DNA from: Thermoflexales bacterium
Lineage (GTDB): Bacteria > Chloroflexota > Anaerolineae > S140-20
Length of the DNA: 12,168 nucleotides
Assembly (NCBI GenBank): GCA_015484715.1
Contig: WFUY01000217.1
Span: forward strand, 1-12,168
Reading direction: 5' to 3'
Each line of letters starts with the position of its first letter. The stretch's first letter is position 1. A model generated the notes under the pieces. That model did no database searches, had not been told where the DNA came from, and saw nothing but the letters and a program-made list of their open reading frames with translations. This document shows positions 1-5,868 of this stretch, piece after piece. The position numbers and the translations under genes are program-made.

Positions 1-31
1 CTCGACCGGTGACCTGCGGGAGGGTAGGCTA

Positions 32-1138
32 CTACAGTCGCTTGCGGAAGAGCAGCACGCTCAGGACGAACCCTCCCGCGCCCATAGCGACCAAGGCCAG
101 GGCGGGGAAGAGCAGTCCCTCCAACCCGACCCCCTTGAGGAAGAGGGAGCGGTTGATGGCGATGAAATGGGTGGTAGGCAGGGCGTAGGCAATCAGCCGC
201 GAGGCCAGCGAGCGGGTGCTGAGCGGCTGGATGAGGCCCGTCAGGAAGAAGCTGGGGACGAAGAAGGCCATCAGGACGACGAACATCGCCGTCTGCTGGC
301 TGGCGACGAAGTTGGCAACCAGCAGGCTCAGCCCCATGCTGGCCACCAGGTAGACGGCGGCGAGGAGCAGGAAGAGCCGGAAGTCACCCCGGAAGGGGAC
401 CCGGAACCAGAGGGTGGCCACCAGCCAGGCGAGCACCGCGCCAACCAGGCCGCTGATGAGGTAGGCAACCACTTTTCCGGCCAGATACTCCATCCCTCGC
501 AGCGGGGTGGCGATCAGCCCCTCGAAGGTGCCCGTCTCTTTCTCCCGGGTGAGGGCCAGGGCCAGGGCCAGGGCAGGCAGCACCAGGACGATGGCTGCCA
601 GCCCAGGTACCATGCTGATCAGTGCCTTCGAGGCGGGGTTATACCAGAGCCGGCTTTCCACTTGGAGAGGGGTTAGGTGCAGGCCCTGCGTGCCCATCTT
701 TGCGGTGAAGGCTTGGGTGCGGGCGCTCAAGCTGCTCAGCGTCTGGCCGGCGGCGATAGGGTCCATCCCTTCGATGAGGAGTTGGACCGGGGCATCCTCC
801 CCCCGGCGGAGCCGTTGGTCGAAGCCGTGGGGGATCACCAGCACGCCGTCCACGAGGCCGGCCAGCAGCAGCGATTCCGCCTCCTCGTACCTCTGGGGCT
901 GCTCCGCCAGGCGGATCTCCCCATCGCTGATCAGGAAGGCCAGGTAACGCCGGGAGAGGGGGCTGTGGTCCAGGTCTACGGCGGCCAGGACGATCTGCTC
1001 CACGTCGAGGGAGAAGACGTAGGAGAGAACGAAGAGGAGGAAAGCCGGCGAGAGGGTGACCAGGAAGAGGGTGCGCAGGTCCCGACGGATGTGGTGGAAC
1101 TCTTTGCGGACGATGGCTAGGGTGCGGTGTAGGGACAT
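32..1138 (-). CDS. ABC-2 type transporter permease
   Basis: This 368-aa integral membrane protein is the permease half of an ABC exporter of the YhhJ/YbhR type. It has a basic cytoplasmic N-terminus (RKEFHHIRRDLRTL), a first membrane helix at about residues 24-44, a large extracytoplasmic domain at about 46-170, and five or six further hydrophobic helices from about 175 to 365. The cytoplasmic stretch REKETGTFEGLIATPLR, after the second helix, is the conserved ABC2-membrane motif that contacts the ATPase. Such permeases usually export drugs, lipids or other hydrophobic compounds, but the substrate cannot be read here. The start fits the family N-terminus, although no Shine-Dalgarno precedes it: a heptamer repeat run lies just upstream instead. 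No ATP-binding subunit is in the window. It may follow beyond the left edge, since the gene stops only 31 bp from it. The gene is the last of three same-strand membrane-protein genes. Confidence 0.9.
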   Translation of the reverse strand: MSLHRTLAIVRKEFHHIRRDLRTLFLVTLSPAFLLFVLSYVFSLDVEQIVLAAVDLDHSPLSRRYLAFLISDGEIRLAEQPQRYEEAESLLLAGLVDGVLVIPHGFDQRLRRGEDAPVQLLIEGMDPIAAGQTLSSLSARTQAFTAKMGTQGLHLTPLQVESRLWYNPASKALISMVPGLAAIVLVLPALALALALTREKETGTFEGLIATPLRGMEYLAGKVVAYLISGLVGAVLAWLVATLWFRVPFRGDFRLFLLLAAVYLVASMGLSLLVANFVASQQTAMFVVLMAFFVPSFFLTGLIQPLSTRSLASRLIAYALPTTHFIAINRSLFLKGVGLEGLLFPALALVAMGAGGFVLSVLLFRKRL

Positions 1139-1146
1139 TGGACGGG

Positions 1147-1181
1147 TTGCAGATTGCAGATTGCAAGTTGCAATTCGCAGT
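1147..1181. repeat. Degenerate 7-bp tandem repeat (TTGCARN), five copies
   Basis: Five consecutive heptamers read TTGCAGA, TTGCAGA, TTGCAAG, TTGCAAT and TCGCAGT. They fill most of the 57-bp gap between the CmpB-like gene and the ABC permease and end 8 bp before the permease start codon. The seven-base period is directly visible. Runs of this kind are familiar from intergenic DNA of several bacterial phyla. Whether this one is dispersed elsewhere in the genome cannot be judged from one copy. Confidence 0.75.
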
Positions 1182-1195
1182 TCACGGAGTGCGGG

Positions 1196-1630
1196 TTACC
1201 GGAGGGCTTGTTGGATGGCCGGGGTCAGCCGGACCAGGACGTCGTGCAGCCGTTCCAGCCCCATCCCCACCAGGAACCAGGCCGGTGCGTAGTCTAGCCG
1301 GATGAGGCCGTGGACGTGCCAGCGGGTCCGGCTGTAGTCCCAAGGGCAGGCCCCGGTCAGCCGCCGCAGGAGCCAGCCCGTGCCGTACTCCACAGCCCAG
1401 AACCCCAGGACGTAGAGGCTGCCTCGCGCAAGCCAAGGCCAGGGGCGCAGGAGATCGTGCAGCGGCTCGAAGAGGGGGGCGGACAGGCCGTAGATGGGGA
1501 ACATCCAGAGATAGCTCTTCCCCTCCAGCCGCCAGCCTTGTTGCTCCCCTTTCAGCGTCGTCGTGACGGCGGTCCAGACGATCTCCATACACCAGCCCAG
1601 CAGCCCATAGATGACGAAGCGGATAGCCAT
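1196..1630 (-). CDS. Small CmpB-like (PF06541-type) membrane protein
   Basis: This 144-aa membrane protein resembles the family annotated as putative ABC transporter type IV/CmpB. Recognisable pieces are the N-terminal IYGLLGWCMEIVW, then GKSYLWMFPIYGLSAPLF around residues 37-54, EYGTGWLLRRLTG with PWDYS around 85-105, and a final hydrophobic segment APAWFLVGMGLERL. About four membrane helices are expected. The biochemical role of the family is not established, and the ABC label is historical. I chose the internal ATG at 1630 over the longer ATG at 1654, because GGAGGT lies six bases upstream of it and the longer start would overlap the preceding gene. The 13-bp gap to that gene suggests translational coupling. 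Family membership is by recalled motif pattern; function is unknown. Confidence 0.72.
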   Translation of the reverse strand: MAIRFVIYGLLGWCMEIVWTAVTTTLKGEQQGWRLEGKSYLWMFPIYGLSAPLFEPLHDLLRPWPWLARGSLYVLGFWAVEYGTGWLLRRLTGACPWDYSRTRWHVHGLIRLDYAPAWFLVGMGLERLHDVLVRLTPAIQQALR

Positions 1631-1643
1631 CGGCGACCTCCCG

Positions 1644-2303
1644 CTATCCCACATAGCGGAAGAGGGCCACGGCTATGGCTGAGTAGACAAAGATGAGGGC
1701 GCCGACGAGCAGCCCACCCAGCGCCCAATCCCGCACCGGGCGCTTCTCCAGCCAAGCGACGATGACGCAGAGGCTGGCGATGAGGACGACGAAGGTGAGG
1801 ATCACCCAGTGGCTTACGTGGGCCAGGAGCGAGGCGTTGATGTAGCGCCAGGCGTGGGCCTGATAGGCCATCTCCTCGTACCAGGTGTGCAGGATTGAGC
1901 CGACCACCGTCACCAGGCCGATGGCGGGCCACAGGCCGATCCGCCTCTTCAGCCAGAGGGTCAGGTAGCCGAGTTGGAGGAAGGCGAAGCCCCAGCCGGC
2001 GATGATGTAGTCAGGCGTCTCCCAGATTCGGAAGAGGGCGTAGTCATAGACCAGCGTCTCGACGACTCGGGCGTGGTACCAGTCGGTGAGCAACTGCACC
2101 AGGTCGGCGAAGAGGGGCAACACCAGCAGGCGGACCAGCAGACGGTTGCGGGTGAGGCCGATGTAGACCAGGTAGGTCAGGACCATCTGCCAAGCGATGA
2201 AGGAGAAAGCCCACGGTCGGCGGAGGACCAGGCCGGCCAGGCTCACCTCCAGCACCGTGAGCACCATCGTCACCAGGATCAGGCGGTCGGTACGGCTGTC
2301 CAT
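1644..2303 (-). CDS. Unrecognised multi-spanning membrane protein
   Basis: This 219-aa protein is strongly hydrophobic, with about six predicted membrane helices (roughly residues 8-28, 32-50, 55-72, 98-118, 122-142, 155-180 and 190-215, some of which may merge). Loops between helices carry aromatic and charged clusters, such as DWYHARVVETLVYDY near residue 73 and HTWYEEMAYQAHAWRY near 139. These His/Glu/Asp/Tyr residues at membrane edges could form a lipid- or isoprenoid-handling site, but that is speculation. I do not recognise the family. The start is supported by AGGAGG five bases upstream of the ATG. It is the first gene of the minus-strand cluster, is followed after 13 bp by the CmpB-like gene, and is served by a candidate promoter at 2399-2426. 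Confidence 0.8.
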   Translation of the reverse strand: MDSRTDRLILVTMVLTVLEVSLAGLVLRRPWAFSFIAWQMVLTYLVYIGLTRNRLLVRLLVLPLFADLVQLLTDWYHARVVETLVYDYALFRIWETPDYIIAGWGFAFLQLGYLTLWLKRRIGLWPAIGLVTVVGSILHTWYEEMAYQAHAWRYINASLLAHVSHWVILTFVVLIASLCVIVAWLEKRPVRDWALGGLLVGALIFVYSAIAVALFRYVG

Positions 2304-2398
2304 CGGGCCTCCTGGATTGAGTTTGCGAGGTCCCCCGAGTTCCTGGCGTCGGGATCCCTCCTCCGACGCAGGTGGACTTTGGATGGGCAGACGTCGAG

Positions 2399-2426
2399 AT
2401 TATACTCCATCCTGGGGAGGAAGCAA
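2399..2426 (-). promoter_or_regulatory. Candidate sigma-70 promoter for the membrane-protein cluster
   Basis: On the minus strand a perfect TATAAT (2404 down to 2399) is preceded by TTGCTT (2426 down to 2421) with a 16-bp spacer. The -35 match is only 3 of 6. Transcription would start near 2392, giving a leader of about 90 nt before the ATG at 2303. Part of that leader can fold into the 2346-2369 hairpin, with AGGAGGG in its loop. Confidence 0.5.
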
Positions 2427-2435
2427 GGGGGCGGT

Positions 2436-2464
2436 TTGACCAGAACGCCAACTGCGGTTATAAT
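2436..2464 (+). promoter_or_regulatory. Near-consensus sigma-70 promoter for ppdK
   Basis: The -35 box TTGACC (2436-2441; 5 of 6) and a perfect -10 box TATAAT (2459-2464) are separated by an optimal 17-bp spacer. Transcription should begin near 2471, giving a leader of about 130 nt before the GTG start of ppdK at 2601. This is the best housekeeping promoter in the window, and it fits the RpoD encoded 5 kb downstream. Confidence 0.8.
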
Positions 2465-2522
2465 CGAGGCTGTCTGGAGGACAACCCTCACCCATAGAAG
2501 CCCAGCCCCCTCCTGCCATCTC

Positions 2523-2543
2523 CCAGGAGCCTCGGGCTCCTGG
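2523..2543 (+). promoter_or_regulatory. Hairpin in the ppdK leader
   Basis: CCAGGAGCC (2523-2531) pairs perfectly with GGCTCCTGG (2535-2543) across a TCG loop. It lies about 50 nt after the predicted transcription start and 57 nt before the start codon. No U-tract follows, so it does not look like an intrinsic terminator. It may stabilise the leader or be a regulatory structure. No known riboswitch class is recognised. Confidence 0.55.
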
Positions 2544-2560
2544 TACGCTTCGGTCAACGC

Positions 2561-2588
2561 CACGAAGGCATAACACAAAGCACGAAGG
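2561..2588 (+). repeat. CACRAAGG repeat words forming the ppdK Shine-Dalgarno
   Basis: CACGAAGG occurs at 2561-2568 and again at 2581-2588, with CACAAAG between them at 2574-2580. The last copy runs into AAGGAGG (2585-2591), which lies nine bases before the GTG start of ppdK and is its ribosome-binding site. Similar words precede the MFS transporter start on the other strand near 11048-11070. Confidence 0.6.
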
Positions 2589-2600
2589 AGGATAGAAACC

Positions 2601-5354
2601 GTGAGCAAGAAGTGGGTCTACTTGTTCGACGAAGTGGATGAAGCGGAGGCCTACGCCGGCGATTGGGAGGGCGTGCGCGGCCTACTCGGCGGCAAAGGGG
2701 CCGGCTTGGCCGACATGACCCGGGCCGGCATCCCCGTGCCCCCCGGCTTCACCATCACCACCGAAGCCTGCAACGCCTACCTCTCCGCCGGCGAGAAGTT
2801 CCCCGACGGGATGTGGGAGCAGACCTTGGAGGCCCTCAAAAAGGTCGAAGAGCGGACGGGCAAGGGATTTGGTGACCCCGAAAACCCACTCCTCGTCTCT
2901 GTCCGTTCGGGGGCCAAATTCTCGATGCCCGGTATGATGGACACCGTCCTCAACGTCGGCCTCAACGACGAGACCGTCCAGGGGCTGATCCGGCTGACGG
3001 GCAATGAGCGCTTTGGCTGGGATGCCTATCGGCGGCTCATCTCGATGTTCGGTTCCATCGTGATGGGCATCCCCGACGAGGCTTTCGACGAGGCGATGGA
3101 CGAGCTGAAGCGGGAGCGGGGAGCGACCTTGGATACGGACCTCACGGCCGAGGATCTGAAGGAGTTGGTCCGGCGGTTCAAGGCGATCTACAAGCAGCAC
3201 ACTGGCAGCGACTTCCCCCAGGATCCCCTTGAGCAGCTCCGCCTGGCTACCGAGGCCGTCTTCAAGAGCTGGTTCGGCAAGCGGGCGGTGGACTATCGAA
3301 ACGCCACCGGCATCCCCCACGACCTGGGGACGGCGGTCAACGTGGTGACGATGGTCTTCGGCAATATGGGGTGGGACAGCGGCACCGGCGTGGCCTTCAC
3401 CCGGGACCCGGCCACCGGCGAGAAGAAGCTCTACGGCGAGTACCTCCTCAACGCCCAGGGTGAGGATGTGGTGGCCGGCATCCGCACCCCCAAGCCCATC
3501 GCCGAGATGGAGAAAGAACTCCCCGAAGCCTTCGCCCAGTTCCTGGAGATCTGCGAGCGGCTGGAGCGCCACTACAAGGATATGCAGGATGTGGAGTTCA
3601 CCATCGAGCGAGGCAAGCTCTGGATGCTCCAGACCCGGACGGGCAAGCGGACGGCCCAGGCCGCCGTCAAGATCGCCGTGGACCTGTGCAAGGAAGGGAT
3701 CATTGATAAGGCGATGGCCGTGCAGCGGGTGACACCGGAGCAGGTGGATATGCTCCTGCATCCCCAGTTCGACCTGCAGGCTAAGGAAGAGGCTGTGGAG
3801 GCCGGTCGCCTGCTGGCGACGGGCGTCAATGCCTCCCCCGGCGCGGCCGTGGGCATGCTCGCCTTCGACGCCGATACCGCCGAGGAGTGGGGCAAGGGCG
3901 GTAAGCCCGTCATCCTTATCCGACCTGAGACCAAGCCCGATGACGTGCACGGCATGCTGGCCGCCAAGGGCATCCTCACCAGCCGGGGCGGGGCAACCTC
4001 CCACGCCGCCGTCGTCGCCCGTCAGTTCGGCATCCCCGCCGTTGTCGGCTGCGAGGCCCTGGAGATTGACTTGGACAAGCGCACCGTCTCGGTCAATAGC
4101 ATCACCCTCAAGGAGGGCGATTTCGTCTCCATTGACGGGGGCTCCGGCGAGGTCTTCGTGGGCGAGATCCCGACCGTTGCGCCCAGCTTCGAGGAACAGC
4201 CTGATCTGGTGACACTGCTGGAGTGGGCCGACGAGATCGCCGCCCAGGAGGGTGTCCGCCAGTGGCCCGAGGACTACCGGGGCTATCCGACCCGGGGGCT
4301 CCAGGTTTGGGCCAACGCCGACTACCCCAAGGATGCCCAACGAGCCCGCAACTTCGGCGCTCGGGGGATCGGCCTCTGCCGCACGGAGCACATGTTCTTC
4401 GAGGAAGAGCGGCTGCCCATCGTCCAGAAGATGATCTTGGCCAAGACCGCCGAGGAGCGGGAGACCTATCTGAACCAGTTGCTCCCCTTCCAGCGGGAGG
4501 ACTTCCGAGGCATCCTGCGAGCGATGGCCCCTTATCCCGTCATCATCCGGCTCATTGACCCGCCCCTCCACGAGTTCCTCCCCTCCTACGAGGAGCTGCT
4601 GGTCGAGGTGACGGAGATGCGGGTCAAGGGCATCAGCGGCCCTGAGCTGGAAGAGAAAGAGCGGTTGCTGGCCGCCGTGGAGGCGATGCGGGAGGCCAAC
4701 CCGATGATGGGGTTGCGGGGCGTCCGGCTGAGCATCGTGATGCCTGAGATCGTCAAGATGCAGGTGCGGGCCATCTTCGAGGCTGCCTGCTTGGAGGCCA
4801 AGGAAGGCGTGGACGTGCACCCCGAGGTGATGATTCCCCTGACCAGTTCGGTCAACGAGCTCAAGCTGATCCAGACCGAGTTGGAGAAGGTGGCCCGGCA
4901 GGTGATGGAAGAGCAGGGGATCGAGGTGGAGTACAAGTTCGGTACGATGATCGAGATCCCCCGGGCCGCCTTGACCGCCGATGAGATCGCCGGCGTGGCC
5001 CAGTTCTTCTCCTACGGCACCAACGACCTGACGCAGATGACTTTCGGCTTCTCCCGGGATGATGCCGAGGGCAAGTTCCTGATGGACTACATCGAGAAGG
5101 GCATCCTCCCGGCCAACCCCTTCCAGACGCTGGATCAGGAGGGCGTGGGGAAGCTGGTGGAGATGGGGACGCGGTTGGGCCGCCAGACCCGTCCCGAGCT
5201 AGAGGTGGGTATCTGCGGGGAGCACGGTGGTGATCCCGAGTCCATTGACTTCTGTCACCGGGCCGGGCTGAACTACGTGAGTTGTTCCCCCTTCCGGGTG
5301 CCCATCGCTCGGCTGGCGGCGGCCCACGCTGCCCTGCGCCACGCGCCCCAGTGA
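2601..5354 (+). CDS. ppdK: Pyruvate, phosphate dikinase
   Basis: This enzyme reversibly converts pyruvate, ATP and phosphate to phosphoenolpyruvate, AMP and pyrophosphate in the cytoplasm. The 917-aa chain has the three expected domains. The N-terminal nucleotide-binding domain (about residues 1-350) includes VRSGAKFSMPGMMDTV at 101-116, GVAFTRDPATGE at 263-274 and LWMLQTRTGKRT at 340-351. The swivelling phosphohistidine domain has LTSRGGATSHAAVVARQ with catalytic His468. The C-terminal PEP/pyruvate TIM barrel includes GLCRTEHMFF at 591-600, GTMIEIPRAALTA at 781-793, GTNDLTQMTFGFSRDD at 806-821 and GICGEHGGDP with catalytic Cys872. Nothing essential is missing, and the length is slightly above the roughly 880 aa usual in bacteria. 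Translation starts at a GTG with AAGGAGG nine bases upstream. It has its own strong promoter and no same-strand partner upstream, so it is probably monocistronic. In anaerobes and thermophiles it can serve glycolysis with pyrophosphate or gluconeogenesis; direction cannot be told here. Confidence 0.98.
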   Translation: MSKKWVYLFDEVDEAEAYAGDWEGVRGLLGGKGAGLADMTRAGIPVPPGFTITTEACNAYLSAGEKFPDGMWEQTLEALKKVEERTGKGFGDPENPLLVSVRSGAKFSMPGMMDTVLNVGLNDETVQGLIRLTGNERFGWDAYRRLISMFGSIVMGIPDEAFDEAMDELKRERGATLDTDLTAEDLKELVRRFKAIYKQHTGSDFPQDPLEQLRLATEAVFKSWFGKRAVDYRNATGIPHDLGTAVNVVTMVFGNMGWDSGTGVAFTRDPATGEKKLYGEYLLNAQGEDVVAGIRTPKPIAEMEKELPEAFAQFLEICERLERHYKDMQDVEFTIERGKLWMLQTRTGKRTAQAAVKIAVDLCKEGIIDKAMAVQRVTPEQVDMLLHPQFDLQAKEEAVEAGRLLATGVNASPGAAVGMLAFDADTAEEWGKGGKPVILIRPETKPDDVHGMLAAKGILTSRGGATSHAAVVARQFGIPAVVGCEALEIDLDKRTVSVNSITLKEGDFVSIDGGSGEVFVGEIPTVAPSFEEQPDLVTLLEWADEIAAQEGVRQWPEDYRGYPTRGLQVWANADYPKDAQRARNFGARGIGLCRTEHMFFEEERLPIVQKMILAKTAEERETYLNQLLPFQREDFRGILRAMAPYPVIIRLIDPPLHEFLPSYEELLVEVTEMRVKGISGPELEEKERLLAAVEAMREANPMMGLRGVRLSIVMPEIVKMQVRAIFEAACLEAKEGVDVHPEVMIPLTSSVNELKLIQTELEKVARQVMEEQGIEVEYKFGTMIEIPRAALTADEIAGVAQFFSYGTNDLTQMTFGFSRDDAEGKFLMDYIEKGILPANPFQTLDQEGVGKLVEMGTRLGRQTRPELEVGICGEHGGDPESIDFCHRAGLNYVSCSPFRVPIARLAAAHAALRHAPQ

Positions 5355-5371
5355 GCACGATCCTTCCCAGA

Positions 5372-5403
5372 GGTGCCCGGCACGTTTTGACGTGCCGGGC
5401 ACC
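5372..5403. promoter_or_regulatory. 32-bp perfect palindrome after ppdK (hairpin or paired operator)
   Basis: A 14-bp perfect stem (5372-5385 with 5390-5403) encloses a TTTG loop. It begins 17 bp after the ppdK stop codon. No T-run follows on either strand, so as an intrinsic terminator it is atypical, though it could still end or protect the ppdK transcript. Each arm is itself a palindrome, GTGCC-C-GGCAC (5373-5383) and GTGCC-G-GGCAC (5392-5402), with centres 19 bp apart. It could therefore equally be a double binding site for a dimeric regulator, placed just upstream of the promoter at 5423-5451. Confidence 0.6.
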
Positions 5404-5422
5404 GAAAACATCGGTAGCCCCC

Positions 5423-5451
5423 TTGTAGCTTTGACGGAAGCGAGGTACAAT
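5423..5451 (+). promoter_or_regulatory. Candidate promoter for the Rpn-tail gene and possibly dnaG-rpoD
   Basis: TTGTAG (5423-5428; 3 of 6) and TACAAT (5446-5451; 5 of 6) are spaced by 17 bp. Transcription would start near 5458, leaving a short leader of about 18 nt before the ATG at 5476. That leader carries the Shine-Dalgarno GAGGT. The same transcript could continue through dnaG and rpoD, because there is no U-tract terminator in between. Confidence 0.5.
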
Positions 5452-5475
5452 TGGGGAGGGGTAGCGAGGTGGGAT

Positions 5476-5793
5476 ATGACCGTCCTACGCGAGTCCCCTT
5501 GGTACAGAGAAATTCTGGAGGAGGGCCTCCAGCAAGGGTTGCAGCAGGGCCTCCAGCAGGGCCTCCAGCAGGGCCTCCAGCAAGGGTTGCAGCAAGGCCT
5601 CCAGCAGGGCCTGCGCCAGGGTGTGGTGCGTCTCCTCCAAGAGCGCTTCGGCACGGCCAACGGCCAGATGGAAGCCATTGGCCGCGATCTGGAAGCCATC
5701 CGGGACCCCGATCTGCTCCAGGACCTGCTGGTCGAAGCGGCCCGTACCGAAAGCCTGGACGCTTTCCTCGATCGCCTGCGGTCCCTTGCCTAA
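5476..5793 (+). CDS. Stand-alone Rpn/DUF4351-like C-terminal tail protein with GLQQ repeats
   Basis: This 105-aa protein opens with MTVLRESPWYREILEE, continues with eight tetrapeptides (seven GLQQ and one GLRQ, residues 17-48), and ends in a helical domain (about 49-105) with VVRLLQERFG and LLVEAARTESLDAFLDRL. That order, an xESPWYxEIL lead, EG/QG repeats and a DUF4351-like end, matches the C-terminus of Rpn-family proteins (PD-(D/E)XK recombination-promoting nuclease/putative transposase). The nuclease domain itself is absent, and only 121 bp lie between ppdK and this start, so no N-terminal part fits. It is either a decayed remnant or an independent tail gene; a clean ATG with GAGGT five bases upstream favours expression. 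A GTG at 5392 would lengthen the ORF, but that start lies inside the palindrome and lacks a ribosome-binding site. It precedes dnaG by 75 bp on the same strand. Function unknown. Confidence 0.75.
   Translation: MTVLRESPWYREILEEGLQQGLQQGLQQGLQQGLQQGLQQGLQQGLRQGVVRLLQERFGTANGQMEAIGRDLEAIRDPDLLQDLLVEAARTESLDAFLDRLRSLA
5524..5619 (+). repeat. 12-bp coding tandem repeat, eight units, with 48-bp higher-order period
   Basis: Eight 12-bp units encode GLQQ seven times and GLRQ once. The variants GGCCTCCAGCAA, GGGTTGCAGCAR and GGCCTCCAGCAG occur in the same order in 5524-5571 and 5572-5619. The array therefore looks like a four-unit block that was later duplicated. The second block differs by one silent change in its second unit and by CTCCAG to CTGCGC in its last unit. 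Confidence 0.9.
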
Positions 5794-5834
5794 GCACCTT
5801 TCTACGCCGGTACCGAGCCATCGCCGATTGGCCT

Positions 5835-5852
5835 GCCGGCCCGTTGGCCGGC
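5835..5852 (+). promoter_or_regulatory. Hairpin between the Rpn-tail gene and dnaG
   Basis: GCCGGCC (5835-5841) pairs perfectly with GGCCGGC (5846-5852) across a CGTT loop, 17 nt before the dnaG start codon. No U-tract follows. It may partly terminate or mark an RNA-processing site, or reduce dnaG translation, as intergenic structures do in the enterobacterial dnaG operon. That role is inference. Confidence 0.5.
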
Positions 5853-5868
5853 TGACTCCCGGACCCCG

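Larger units (their letters stand above)
2304..2600. other. Divergent intergenic region
   Basis: This 297-bp non-coding stretch separates the minus-strand membrane-protein cluster from ppdK. It holds two oppositely directed promoter candidates whose -10 boxes lie about 55 bp apart. It also holds a 7-bp-stem hairpin (2346-2352 with 2363-2369, loop of 10) in the leader of the minus-strand transcript, and a 9-bp-stem hairpin plus CACRAAGG repeat words in the ppdK leader. No convincing small gene was seen in either strand. Confidence 0.85.

Noticed and set aside
639..1166. 175-aa minus-strand frame overlapping the ABC permease start
   Set aside because: It is a Pro/Arg/Gly-rich out-of-phase shadow of the permease gene and begins inside the heptamer repeat without a ribosome-binding site.
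1631..1654. Longer start for the CmpB-like protein at 1654
   Set aside because: It would overlap the end of the preceding gene, adds eight residues not resembling the family, and the inner ATG has a well-spaced GGAGGT.
2379..2406. Second plus-strand promoter (TTGGAT with TATACT)
   Set aside because: Its -10 overlaps the minus-strand TATAAT on the complementary strand and the -35 matches only 3 of 6; the promoter at 2436-2464 is far better.
2682..4820. 712-aa open frame on the minus strand
   Set aside because: It lies fully antisense to ppdK, whose catalytic motifs prove the plus-strand reading. Long antisense frames are expected from strong GC bias at third codon positions, and the translation has no recognisable domain.
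5431..5436. TTGACG as a -35 box
   Set aside because: No -10-like hexamer stands 16-18 bp downstream. TACAAT is only nine bases away, so TTGTAG at 5423 with 17-bp spacing is the better partner.
5524..5619. Possible CRISPR-like array
   Set aside because: The 12-bp units are directly adjacent with no spacers and encode an in-frame GLQQ repeat, so it is a coding tandem repeat.
5451..5855. 134-aa plus-strand frame overlapping the Rpn-tail gene in another phase
   Set aside because: It is a low-complexity Pro/Ala/Gly shadow of the repeat, without a ribosome-binding site and without similarity to a known family.
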